64,000 nucleotides of DNA. Origin: Roseomonas sp. (lineage in GTDB: Bacteria; Pseudomonadota; Alphaproteobacteria; Acetobacterales; Acetobacteraceae). The stretch spans positions 248,001-312,000 of the forward strand of contig JADCFA010000021.1 of the NCBI GenBank assembly GCA_020249775.1, in the 5' to 3' direction. Shown piece after piece: positions 9,288-18,100 of this stretch (the first letter of the stretch is position 1; each line of letters starts with the position of its first letter). The notes under the pieces are model-generated. The model ran no database searches, was not told the DNA's origin, and worked only from the letters and a program-made list of their open reading frames with translations. Made by a program: the position numbers and the translations under genes.

Positions 9288-10504
9288 CGCGCAACCCCCG
9301 GACGGTTTTGCATCATGGGCGCGGCGGCCGCTCCCGGAGGCAGTGGCGCGGGCCGCTGCTGTGGTATGGCGGCAGGCGGCTGACGCGCACCGCCCGTTTC
9401 ACCCAATTGCAGGAAGGGCACCACGCCCTGCAAACGGTCATCCACAATGACCTTGGGGTTGCGGCGGAGGATTTCTTCCATGGTTTCCAAATACATCCGG
9501 CGCGTGGTCACATCGCGCGCCTGTTCATAGGCGGAAAGCACGGAAAGGAAGCGGGCACTTTCACCGCCGGCGCGCGCCACCTGGCTTTCGCGGAAGCCCT
9601 GGGCTTCCTGCACCATACGCTCAGCCTCGCCTCGGGCGCGGGGGATGATGTCATTGCGGAAGCTCTCAGCCTCATTGCGCTGACGCTCACGGTCCGCATT
9701 GGCGCGCTGCACATCACGGAAGGCGTCAACCACTTGGGCTGGCGGGTCAACCTTCTGCAATTGCACCTGAGTGATTTCGATGCCGGCCTTGTATTGGTCC
9801 ATGATGGCCTGGGCACCGCGGCGCACTTCCTGTTCGATCTGCGCACGGGCTTCGGTCAGCGCGGGCTGGATTGCGGTGCGCCCGATCACTTCGCGCATCA
9901 CGCTTTCAGCCGCGGTTTTCACCGTGCTTTCGGGATTGCGCGTGTTGAACAGGAATTCGCCCGCATCCCGAATGCGCCAGAACACGGCGACATCAATGTC
10001 AATGATATTCTCATCGCCCGTCAGCATCAGGCTTTCTTCCAGCACATCGCGCGCGGCCATCACGCGGCCACCCGTGATGCTGCCATCCTGCGCGCCGACA
10101 AAGCCGATATCCACGCGGTTGATGCGTGTGACACGCGGCGTGGTGTGGCTTTCGATCGGCCAGGGCAGGCGATAATTCAAGCCGGGCTGCGTGGTATGGC
10201 TGAAGGCGCCGAAACGCATCACGACGCCTTGTTCATCAGGCTGCACCCGATAAAACCCGGAAAAGGCCCAACCGACCACAAGCACAATGCCGATCAGGGC
10301 GAAAAGCTTGCCGCCACCTGCGCCGCCGCTTGGCAATACGCGGCGAATGGCGTCCTGTGCTTGCCTGATCGCATCATCAATGTCGGGCCCACGGCCACCT
10401 TGGCCGCCGCCACCACCGCCACCCGAAGGCGGCTGGCCCCAAGGGCCCTGCGGGCGCGGATTGCCCCAGGGGCTTTGACCGCCACTATTATTGTTCCAGG
10501 GCAT
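9284..10504 (-). CDS. hflK: FtsH protease activity modulator HflK
   Basis: The 406-residue protein begins with the typical HflK cytoplasmic tail rich in Gly, Pro, Asn and Trp (MPWNNNSGGQSPWG). A transmembrane segment follows at about 65-83, then the SPFH domain with 'YRVQPDEQGVVMRFG', helical repeats, and a Pro/Ala-rich C-terminus. It partners HflC in the HflKC cage that regulates FtsH. It is first in the operon and divergent from mrp, with 177 bp between them; I could not identify a convincing promoter there. Confidence 0.94.
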   Translation of the reverse strand: MPWNNNSGGQSPWGNPRPQGPWGQPPSGGGGGGGQGGRGPDIDDAIRQAQDAIRRVLPSGGAGGGKLFALIGIVLVVGWAFSGFYRVQPDEQGVVMRFGAFSHTTQPGLNYRLPWPIESHTTPRVTRINRVDIGFVGAQDGSITGGRVMAARDVLEESLMLTGDENIIDIDVAVFWRIRDAGEFLFNTRNPESTVKTAAESVMREVIGRTAIQPALTEARAQIEQEVRRGAQAIMDQYKAGIEITQVQLQKVDPPAQVVDAFRDVQRANADRERQRNEAESFRNDIIPRARGEAERMVQEAQGFRESQVARAGGESARFLSVLSAYEQARDVTTRRMYLETMEEILRRNPKVIVDDRLQGVVPFLQLGETGGARQPPAAIPQQRPAPLPPGAAAAPMMQNRPGVAR

Positions 10505-10681
10505 GAAAGGCGTGGTCTCCAGCAGGTGAACGTCAAAAACCGAGGGCCCAAAACCGGGCGGGATGCTTCAAGCAGGAAGCCAAGCCCCATATAGAGGCGC
10601 GCGACCCTCCCGGAAAGCAGCTAACGGCGCTGTAATGCCGGGTCGGGCGGATATTGACCATGGACAGGGGCTTTTCAAGCG

Positions 10682-11785
10682 ATGGCGGATGATTTGGCGG
10701 CAGCGGTGACAAAAGCCCTGACAGCGGTGAAGGACCCGGCTTCCGGGCGGGATGTGGTTTCGGCAGGCATGGTGCAGGGCCTGGTGGTGCGCGATGGCAT
10801 GGTCCATTTCGCCCTCCAGGTGACCCGCGAAGCCGCCGCCGCCATGGAACCGGTGCGCGCCGCGGCCGAGGCCGCTGCCCGCGCTGTGCCGGGCGTGATC
10901 TCGGCCACCGCCGTGCTGACCGCGCATCGCGATGAAGCCGCACCCGCCGCCCGCCCCGCCGCCCCGCGCGGCCCGGCAAGCCCCGGCCCCATGCTGCTTT
11001 CCGATGTCAGGGCGATTATCGCGGTTGCCTCCGGCAAGGGGGGCGTCGGCAAATCCACCACCGCGGTCAATCTGGCGGTGGCGCTGGCTGCTGATGGCCT
11101 CAAGGTCGGGCTTCTGGACGCGGATATTTACGGGCCATCCCTGCCGCAAATGCTGGGCACCCGCGAAAGGCCGCGGTCAGAGGGTCAGCGCATTACCCCG
11201 CTCAGCCGCTGGGGGCTGAAGGCCATGTCCATCGGGTTTTTGGTGGAAGAAGAAACACCGATGATCTGGCGCGGCCCCATGGTGATGGGCGCGCTGGAGC
11301 AAATGATGGGGCAAGTCGCCTGGGGCCCCTTGGATGTGATGATTGTGGATATGCCACCCGGGACGGGTGACGCGCAGTTGACCATGTCTCAGCGCGTGCC
11401 ATTGGCGGGGGCGGTGATTGTCTCCACACCGCAGGATGTGGCGCTTTTGGATGCCAGGCGCGGCGTGCGCATGTTTGAGAAGGTCAATGTCCCGGTGCTG
11501 GGGCTCATTGAGAATATGTCTTTCTTCTGCTGCCCCAATTGCGGCCATCGCGCGGATATTTTCAGCCATGGCGGCGCGCGGCGCGAAGCGGATCGGCTGG
11601 GGGTGGAGTTCTTGGGCGAATTGCCGCTGAAGCTTGAAATCCGCGAATTGGCCGATGCCGGCACGCCGATTGTGATGGCGCGCCCAGAATCGGAAGAAGC
11701 GCAATCCTATCGCCGCATTGCCCGGCGCGTTTGGGAAAAGGCAGCAGCGAAAGCGGATGCGGCGCCCAAGATTGTGATGGAGTAA
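10682..11785 (+). CDS. mrp: Mrp/NBP35/ApbC family iron-sulfur carrier ATPase
   Basis: The 367-residue protein has an N-terminal MIP18/DUF59 domain (about 5-80), an Ala/Pro linker, and a deviant-Walker P-loop domain with GKGGVGKST at 118-126. A CCPNC motif around residue 280 gives the paired cysteines that bridge an Fe-S cluster in the dimer. ApbC/Mrp proteins bind and transfer [4Fe-4S] clusters to apo-proteins in the cytoplasm. It stands alone on the plus strand between hflK (divergent) and a small convergent membrane-protein gene. The Shine-Dalgarno is weak. Confidence 0.93.
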   Translation: MADDLAAAVTKALTAVKDPASGRDVVSAGMVQGLVVRDGMVHFALQVTREAAAAMEPVRAAAEAAARAVPGVISATAVLTAHRDEAAPAARPAAPRGPASPGPMLLSDVRAIIAVASGKGGVGKSTTAVNLAVALAADGLKVGLLDADIYGPSLPQMLGTRERPRSEGQRITPLSRWGLKAMSIGFLVEEETPMIWRGPMVMGALEQMMGQVAWGPLDVMIVDMPPGTGDAQLTMSQRVPLAGAVIVSTPQDVALLDARRGVRMFEKVNVPVLGLIENMSFFCCPNCGHRADIFSHGGARREADRLGVEFLGELPLKLEIRELADAGTPIVMARPESEEAQSYRRIARRVWEKAAAKADAAPKIVME

Positions 11786-11792
11786 GGCTTGG

Positions 11793-12044
11793 CTAACGCC
11801 GCTTCAGCGTCATCCGCCCCAGCGCAAACCCGCCAATAAACGCGGCCAGCACCATGGCTGCGACCTCACCCAATAGCGCATGCGCCAGCGGCAGGCCGAT
11901 CAGCGCCATCAGCACAAAGGCGATAATGAAGCCAAAGCGCTGACGCCACCCAGCGGCAGGGGCCTTGGCCTTCCGCCCCAAGGGCCGCGCCTGCCCGACG
12001 GAATGCAGTTGACGCGCCACGCCCCGTCCGCGCGCATCGGACAT
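11793..12044 (-). CDS. Small hypothetical membrane protein
   Basis: I do not recognise this 83-residue protein. It has a basic N-terminal third (RGRGVARQLH... RKAK) and two predicted transmembrane segments at about 37-56 and 60-77, ending in a basic tail (RMTLKRR). It begins 4 bp after the thyX stop on the same strand, so it is probably co-transcribed with thyX. Its stop lies 7 bp from the convergent mrp stop. Codon usage resembles its neighbours. Confidence 0.6.
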   Translation of the reverse strand: MSDARGRGVARQLHSVGQARPLGRKAKAPAAGWRQRFGFIIAFVLMALIGLPLAHALLGEVAAMVLAAFIGGFALGRMTLKRR

Positions 12045-12048
12045 GGGT

Positions 12049-12987
12049 TCAGACCTTTTGCCCCAGCATTTCCATCATCTCCCGCCATTCGCGCTTGGAA
12101 AGGCCGCTGGTTTCTTGTGTCACGGCTTCCCCCGCCAGCATGCGGCGCAGGATCGCGATCATTTGCGCGGAAAGCGTCACCGCACCCATGCGGTAATCGC
12201 GGAAGGCTTCAAAAGCCATGGGGACCCAGGCCTCAACGGTTTTCAGCATGGCATCCGCATAGACGCGGATTTCATATTGCGCATGGGCATCGGCGCGGAG
12301 CGACAGGAAATGCAGCAGATTATGCAAATCCGTCTTCCAATACCATTGCGTATAGGCGTTGAGCGTCAAATTCATCCGCGCCAATTCGCGCGCTAGCCCC
12401 TGGCGGCTTTCATCGCGCACCGCGCCCTCATCATCCTCATTCAGCATTTCAAGGTAGTGGTCGTAATTGCGCGTCGCATCTTCGCGCAGCAGATCGAGCA
12501 CGCGCGCGGCTTCCGCACCTTGCAGCACATCACCCCGCCCCTGGCGGTTGCTGGCGGATTGCGCGGCCAGATGCTCCGGCGCGGGGATATAGAATTCGCG
12601 GTCCAGGATGGAATAGCGCGCGGAATATTCATTCACATTGGCAGTGCGGTGCCGGATCCATTGCCGCGCCACAAAGATCGGCAGCTTCACATGGTATTTG
12701 ATTTCGCACATCTCAAAGGGTGTGCTGTGGCGATGGCGCATGAGGTAGCGGATCAGGCCGCGATCCTCATTCGCGGCACGGGTGCCACGGCCGTAAGATA
12801 CGCGCGCTGCCTGCACAATGGCGGCGTCATCGCCCATATAATCAATCACGCGGACAAAGCCGTGATCCAATACGGGCAGCGCCTCATACAACATGGCCTC
12901 CAGCGCGGGCACGCTTGGGCGGCGCGTCGGCGCCTCATGCGTGCGCGCGGCTGCGATTTCCTGCTGCTGGGCATCGGTAAGCGCCAT
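12049..12987 (-). CDS. thyX: FAD-dependent thymidylate synthase
   Basis: The product is 312 residues from ATG 12987 (AGGCGAG lies upstream). The ThyX signature RHRX7S is present as [11 protein letters not shown] at residues 112-122, with the flanking [23 protein letters not shown] typical of the family. ThyX makes dTMP from dUMP using methylenetetrahydrofolate, FAD and NADPH. No thyA is seen in the window. The ORF track extends it 112 residues upstream, but that part is antisense to the neighbouring amidohydrolase gene and does not look like ThyX. Confidence 0.95.
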   Translation of the reverse strand: MALTDAQQQEIAAARTHEAPTRRPSVPALEAMLYEALPVLDHGFVRVIDYMGDDAAIVQAARVSYGRGTRAANEDRGLIRYLMRHRHSTPFEMCEIKYHVKLPIFVARQWIRHRTANVNEYSARYSILDREFYIPAPEHLAAQSASNRQGRGDVLQGAEAARVLDLLREDATRNYDHYLEMLNEDDEGAVRDESRQGLARELARMNLTLNAYTQWYWKTDLHNLLHFLSLRADAHAQYEIRVYADAMLKTVEAWVPMAFEAFRDYRMGAVTLSAQMIAILRRMLAGEAVTQETSGLSKREWREMMEMLGQKV

Positions 12988-13111
12988 GGTGAGACTCGCC
13001 TGTTGGGAGCCTTTGGCGGTAGCGTCGGGGGCGGGGCGGGTCAAGCGCGGGCGCTTCCAAGGGGCGCCACTTCCGGGCAGGATGGCCCAGAAATCAGCCA
13101 CCGGAGCCCCC

Positions 13112-14272
13112 ATGTCCCCGCTTGACGCCATTCGCCGCCACCAGGCCGAACTCACCGCCTTCCGGCGCGACCTGCATGCCCATCCGGAACTCGGCATGGC
13201 GGAATTCCGCACCGCCGAGAAGGTGGCGACCGCGCTGGAGGCGCTCGGGATTGAAGTCCATCGTGGTGTGGGCGGCACGGGCGTGGTTGGCGTGCTGCGC
13301 AATGGTTCCGGTAATCGCGCCATTGGGCTACGCGCCGATATGGATGCGCTGCCGATGGAGGAACTGACGGACCTGCCCTATCGCAGCACGGTGAAGGGGG
13401 CGATGCATGCCTGCGGGCATGATGGGCACACCACCATGCTGCTGGGTGCCGCCAAATACCTGGCGGAGACCCGCAATTTCGATGGCATTGTCCATTTCAT
13501 CTTCCAGCCAGGCGAAGAAGGCTGCGGCGGTGCGCTCGCCATGCTGGAAGACGGGCTGTTTGAGCGTTTCCCCTGCGATGCGATTTACGGCATGCACAAC
13601 CGCCCGAATATGCCGCTTGGCGAATATGCGATTAACAGCGGCGCCACCATGGCGGGCGGTGCGTTTTTTGACATCACCATCACCGGCAAGGGCGCCCATG
13701 GCGCGCGACCAGAGGCTTCCGTGGATCCCGTGCTGGCCGCCTGCCATGTCACGGCAGCGCTGCAATCCATCGTCTCACGCAACCTTTCGCCGCGCGATGT
13801 GGCGGTGATCAGCGTCACCAAGGTGGTAGGCGGTGAGGCCTATAATATCATTCCCGAAACCGCGGTGATTTCCGGCACGGCGCGTTTCTTTTCGCGCGAT
13901 GTCGGCAAGCAAATCGAAGAAAGGCTGCAGCGCGTCGCGGCAGGTGTCGCAGCCGGTTTTGGCGCCTCGGCCAGCCTGGATTACCGGCTGATCTTCGCCC
14001 CCACCATCAATGCGCCAGAACAGACCGAAGCCCTGGCCGCCGCCGCGGCGGAATTGGTCGGCGAAGGTAAGGTGGCGCGCGACAAGCCGCCCGCCATGGC
14101 GTCCGAGGATTTTTCCTTCATGCTGGAACGCGTGCCTGGCGCCTATATCAATTTCGGCATTGGCGATGGCGCTGAAGTGCATAACCCGCGCTATCAATTC
14201 AATGATGAGGCCATTCCCTACGGCGCGGCGCTTTATGCGCGTGTGGTGGAAAAGGGCTTGCCGGGGGCGTAG
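13112..14272 (+). CDS. M20D family amidohydrolase (hippurate hydrolase / N-acyl-amino-acid deacylase type)
   Basis: The 386-residue protein starts at ATG 13112, behind GGAG; the 73 extra residues in the track are antisense to thyX. Metal-binding motifs of M20D are visible: the [10 protein letters not shown] strand, [10 protein letters not shown], the EEG motif of [11 protein letters not shown], and [11 protein letters not shown] dimerisation domain follows the G.GAHGARPE motif. These enzymes hydrolyse N-acyl amino acids or amide conjugates in the cytoplasm; the exact substrate is not evident. It is divergent from thyX (124 bp) and lies just before the tmRNA gene. Confidence 0.9.
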   Translation: MSPLDAIRRHQAELTAFRRDLHAHPELGMAEFRTAEKVATALEALGIEVHRGVGGTGVVGVLRNGSGNRAIGLRADMDALPMEELTDLPYRSTVKGAMHACGHDGHTTMLLGAAKYLAETRNFDGIVHFIFQPGEEGCGGALAMLEDGLFERFPCDAIYGMHNRPNMPLGEYAINSGATMAGGAFFDITITGKGAHGARPEASVDPVLAACHVTAALQSIVSRNLSPRDVAVISVTKVVGGEAYNIIPETAVISGTARFFSRDVGKQIEERLQRVAAGVAAGFGASASLDYRLIFAPTINAPEQTEALAAAAAELVGEGKVARDKPPAMASEDFSFMLERVPGAYINFGIGDGAEVHNPRYQFNDEAIPYGAALYARVVEKGLPGA

Positions 14273-14284
14273 CCCCCCTCGAAA

Positions 14285-14592
14285 TCCCGCCCCATAGCGC
14301 CTATATCTGCTGCGTCACTTCTGTGACTATGGCGATAAACACGGCTCGGAATAAGCGTTGCGGACCCGGGGGCGGTACCCGGCGCCTCCACCAATCACCC
14401 GCCTTATCAGCGGCAGATGGGGGCGAAACAGGCTCGACGCGCGTGGTAAAGGGGACGCTTTTGCCCGGCATTGTACCGCCGTTATCGGGCTAAACCTTAA
14501 GTGCGAACGATAACAGCCGCGAGGCTGTCGCACTCGCTGCCTAATAGGTAAGCGCGGCTCGGGGGGCGCCGGGCAACAGAAGCCCCCCACTC
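14285..14592 (+). ncRNA. ssrA: Circularly permuted (two-piece) tmRNA
   Basis: The acceptor piece ends at 14393 with ...GCCTCCACCA. The coding piece starts at 14419 with GGGGGCGAAACAGGCTCGACG. The two ends pair as a tRNA-like acceptor stem (GGGGGC 14419-14424 with GCCTCC 14384-14389, one G-U). AAGCGT (14353-14358) pairs with ACGCTT (14455-14460) as helix P2. A T-arm-like CCGGG/CCCGG hairpin precedes the CCA. The reading frame GCG AAC GAT AAC ... TAA TAG encodes the tag ANDNSREAVALAA. The 25 nt between CCA and GGGGGC are presumably removed, leaving two RNAs, as known for alphaproteobacteria. The 3' side ends in a GGGGGGC/GCCCCCC hairpin. The 5' boundary is approximate. Confidence 0.92.
14503..14547 (+). 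other. tmRNA-encoded proteolysis tag reading frame
   Basis: The resume codon is probably GCG at 14503. The frame reads A-N-D-N-S-R-E-A-V-A-L-A-A and closes with tandem stops TAA TAG. The ALAA end is the ClpX-recognised degron; the N-terminal AND part fits the adaptor-binding end that SspB contacts. Placement of the resume codon is inferred from family pattern. Confidence 0.88.
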
Positions 14593-14630
14593 TTTCCTTT
14601 GTGCGCCAAGGGAGATAGAGACACCCCGCG

Positions 14631-15146
14631 ATGAGCGAGAAATCCCCCCCGCCCGAAAGCCTGCTGCCTTACGAAGCCTGGTCCGAAGAAGCCATGCGCG
14701 AAGTCGTATGGCACGCCTTGGAACATGCCGCGCAACACGGCCTGCCGGGGGAGCATCATTTCTACCTGAGCTACCGCACCGACCATCCGGGCGTTGCGAT
14801 CCCAGGGCACCTCAAGGCGAAATACCCGCAGGAAATCACCATTGTCCTGCAACATCAATTCGACGGGCTGTTTGTGGACCGCGTGGCGGAGCGCTTTGGC
14901 GTGACGCTGCGTTTCGGTGGCGTGCCGGCAAAGCTGGTGATCCCCTTTGGTGCGCTGACCATGTTCCACGATCCGCATGTGCGCTTTGGGCTGCGCTTCA
15001 CGCCAAGCGGCCTTGAAGATGAAAAGGTGGGGCTGCCTGAAGCACCCGCCGCCGCGCCGCCGCCCCCCACGCCCGCGCCAGCAGCACCGGGCGAGGTGGT
15101 CAGCCTTGATGCCTTCCGCCGCCGCCCGAATAAGGACGGCGGTTAA
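14631..15146 (+). CDS. sspB: SspB-family ClpXP adaptor (ssrA-tag recognition)
   Basis: The 171-residue protein matches alphaproteobacterial SspB (stringent starvation protein B family). A folded domain covers about 10-125 (LPYEAWSEEAMREVVWHAL... HHFYLSYRTDHPGV... YPQEITIVLQHQF). A disordered Ala/Pro-rich linker and a short C-terminal motif (VVSLDAFRRRP) follow, as expected for the ClpX-binding tail. SspB tethers ssrA-tagged proteins to ClpXP. It starts 84 bp after the tmRNA tag stop codons, so the adaptor sits directly beside the gene that encodes its tag. Its stop codon overlaps that of the convergent alpha-2-macroglobulin gene within a TTAA. Confidence 0.92.
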   Translation: MSEKSPPPESLLPYEAWSEEAMREVVWHALEHAAQHGLPGEHHFYLSYRTDHPGVAIPGHLKAKYPQEITIVLQHQFDGLFVDRVAERFGVTLRFGGVPAKLVIPFGALTMFHDPHVRFGLRFTPSGLEDEKVGLPEAPAAAPPPPTPAPAAPGEVVSLDAFRRRPNKDGG

Positions 15147-18100
15147 GGCTGGATCGCGATCCGCCCGGTATTCTGACGGGCGAAAAAGGCCGGGCGATAC
15201 ATATCCCGCACCTCGGCGCCGGGCAGTTCAAAACTCCCGGCCGTGACAGCGCGCAACCGCACGGCAATGCGCGCCACGCGGTTTTCGCCTTCCAAGGTCA
15301 CCGCTGCGGCGAAGCGGTCATCCAAGGCGGGCTGGCTGTCAATCGCGGTCAATGCGCCAAGCCAGGGCAGGCCCGACACTTCCCCCGCGCCAAAGCGCCC
15401 GGTGATTTCCCAACCCGCCGGCAGGCCCTGTTGCAGCAGCAATTGATGCCGGTCATCGGCATCCGCGCGGGCTTCCAGCAGCAGAATAAAGCCATCCCCG
15501 GCGCGTAGCGTATCAAGATTGAGCGCCGAACCATCCAGCGCATGAAAATGCCGCGTGACGCGCAGCCCCTGACGCGCGGCGGGTTGCGCCTCACGCGGGA
15601 TGCCTTTTGTCGCCACCATTTGCCAAACCGTGGTGGCGCCCCGGTTATGCAAGCGCGCCGCACCGGCAAGCGGCGCCACAATCACCGGGGCGGCGGGCAG
15701 CGCCACGCCATCCAGGCTTGCTTCGATCGGACGCATACCTTGGCCCAAACGCGCGGCGGCCAGCACCGCCCAGGCCTGTTCCTGCGTGCTGGTATTCTCC
15801 GGCGTGAAATTTTGCCCCGGGAGGGCGCCCATCAGCGCCGCCAGCCGATCCCCGAGCAAACCACTTTCCTTGAGCAAACTCGCCAGCGCCAGCGCATCAC
15901 GCTGCGCCGTGCCGTAATCAAAACTCCACCAGCGGCGGCTGAGGTTTGAAAGTGCCGCGTTGAAAGCCTGCTCCGCCCGCGCCCGATCCCCGCCGCGCGT
16001 AAACACCGCGCCCAATTGCGCGAGCGACAGCGGGGTTGGCATATCGCCCGCATTTTCCATCAACCGCCGCGCCGCACCCAAGCGCACGCGCCCTGCCATG
16101 GCCAGCGCATGCAGCCGATAGGCTTGCGCGGCGCGTTCTTCCGGCGTGGCTTCCCCCGTATCGCCCACCGCATCATCCAGGAAACGCAGCGCATCATTCA
16201 AGGCGGCTTCCGGCAGCGTTGCGCCCGCGCTGCGCGCGCGCAGCAGCGCTTCCACCGCGAAGGGTGTCAGCCACAATTCCGCTTCCGCATTGGCAGACCA
16301 AAGGCCGAAAGCGCCATCAAAACGCTGCCGATCCAAAATGGCCTGCACGGCTGCTTGCAGCCGGGCCGCGTGATCAGCGCCACCTACTGGCGCAAACAGC
16401 CCCGCACTCAGCGCAATGGCGCGCGCGGCACTTTGTTCCAGGCACGCCAGAGGAAAGGCTTCCACAGCACGCAAGGCCGCCGCCGCATCATAGCGCACCA
16501 CAGCACCAAGGCTGAGTTCCGCCCGCGCCGTGCCAGGAATGAAGCGATCAAAGGCAGGAGCGACCTCACGCTCTGCTCCGCCGGGCAATTCGGCCGATTG
16601 CACATCGGTAAGCAATGGCCGCGCGGGGCGAATGGTGATGCGGCTTTCGCGCGTAAGGCTGAAACCCTGCGGACCGCTGAGACGCAAGCGCAACACGCCC
16701 TCTCCACCCGCAACGGCACGCAGGCCAGTCGCAGGCGCGGCGCGTTCACCCGTCGCAAGCTGTGCGGCCAAGCGCGTTGGCCCTTCAATCGCAATCGCGC
16801 CCTCGGTGCTGAGTTCGGCGACAATCTCACCCGCCGGCAATTCGATATTATGCATCAGCACCGGCAGGCGCGCCGTATCTCCGGGGGCGAGGAAGCGCGG
16901 CAAGGCGGCTTCCACCACCGCCTGATCGCGCACGGTCATGGCGCGGCTGGCGGCACCAATGCGCGCGCCTTCCCAGGCCACCGCCATCAGGCGCAATTCG
17001 CCCGCGAAATCCGGAACATCAAGCGCGATCACCGCCGCGCCATCCGCACCCACGCGCACGGGACCGGAGAATAGAGACACCAATCTTTGCGGCGGCTGAA
17101 TGCCCATCCCCGCCAAGCCGCCATCACCGCCCTGGCGCAACAAGGCAAGCGCACCTTCCGCCGGCGCCAATAGCCGCCCGTAATCATCGCGGATATCCAC
17201 ACCCAGCGCGCGCTTGCCGAGGAAATGCGCCCCCGGATCGGGTGAGGCAAAGCCGGTCAGGCGCAAAATCCCCTCATCCACCGCGGCGAGCGTCACCATG
17301 GCCTCACCCCGCGCCTCCGCAATGCGGATCGGGATTTCCACGCGCTGGCGCGGGCGGATGCGTTCCGGGGCCGAGATTGTCACCTCAAGCCGGCGCGGCG
17401 CCGGATCAAGCCCAATCCAGGCCAGGCCGAGCGCGCGGCCGGGGCGGCCGTCACGCGCCTCACCCGGGCGATAGGCGGTGATGGTGATATAGGCGCCTGG
17501 CCCCCAGGCAGAATCCACCGGCACTTCGATATCCGTGCCCGCTTCACTCAGCGTAATTTCGCGCAGCGACACCAAACGATCCGTCAGCACCGCAACGGTG
17601 GCCGGCCCCGCAAAGGGCGGCGTGATGCGCAGCCGCGCAACTTCCCCCGACGCGAAATTACGGCGCTCAGCCGCGACATCAATCCGGTCCGGAATTTCCG
17701 CGCTTTCCACACCAGCCCAGCCGGCGCGGAAGCGATAGGATACCATGCCAAGCCCATCCGCATCGGCGATTTCCAGCCGATAACGGCCAAAGGGCAGGCT
17801 GCGCGCGAAGCGCGTGGGCGCGGCGGGGTTGATGGTGAGTTCTGCCGCATCCACCGGTTCATCACGCCAGACGGTTTCAAACCGTGCGATGGAATCGCGC
17901 ATCACCAACCGCCAATCCGGCCTTTCGCGCAGCAAGCGTAGCCTAAGCCGCGCCGGTGCGGCACTGCCATCAGGTGCTACGGCAGCGATATCAAAAGCCG
18001 CTTCCGCGCCGGCATCTATCGCATCACCCTGAAAGGCAGGGCGCAGCACGGGAAACAGGCCCGCAGCACGCACCGGGACGGCAATGCGCGCGCGGCTTTC

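Noticed and set aside
9308-10594. Plus-strand ORF of 428 residues
   Set aside because: Antisense shadow of hflK; no recognisable domain and the hflK frame is clearly real.
12988-13323. N-terminal extension of thyX in the track
   Set aside because: The extra residues are antisense to the M20 amidohydrolase gene and a good start with upstream AGGCGAG exists at 12987.
14273-14630. Protein-coding ORF in the 358-bp gap (track entry 14327-14590, minus)
   Set aside because: The plus strand here folds as a permuted tmRNA with matching acceptor stem, P2 helix and tag.
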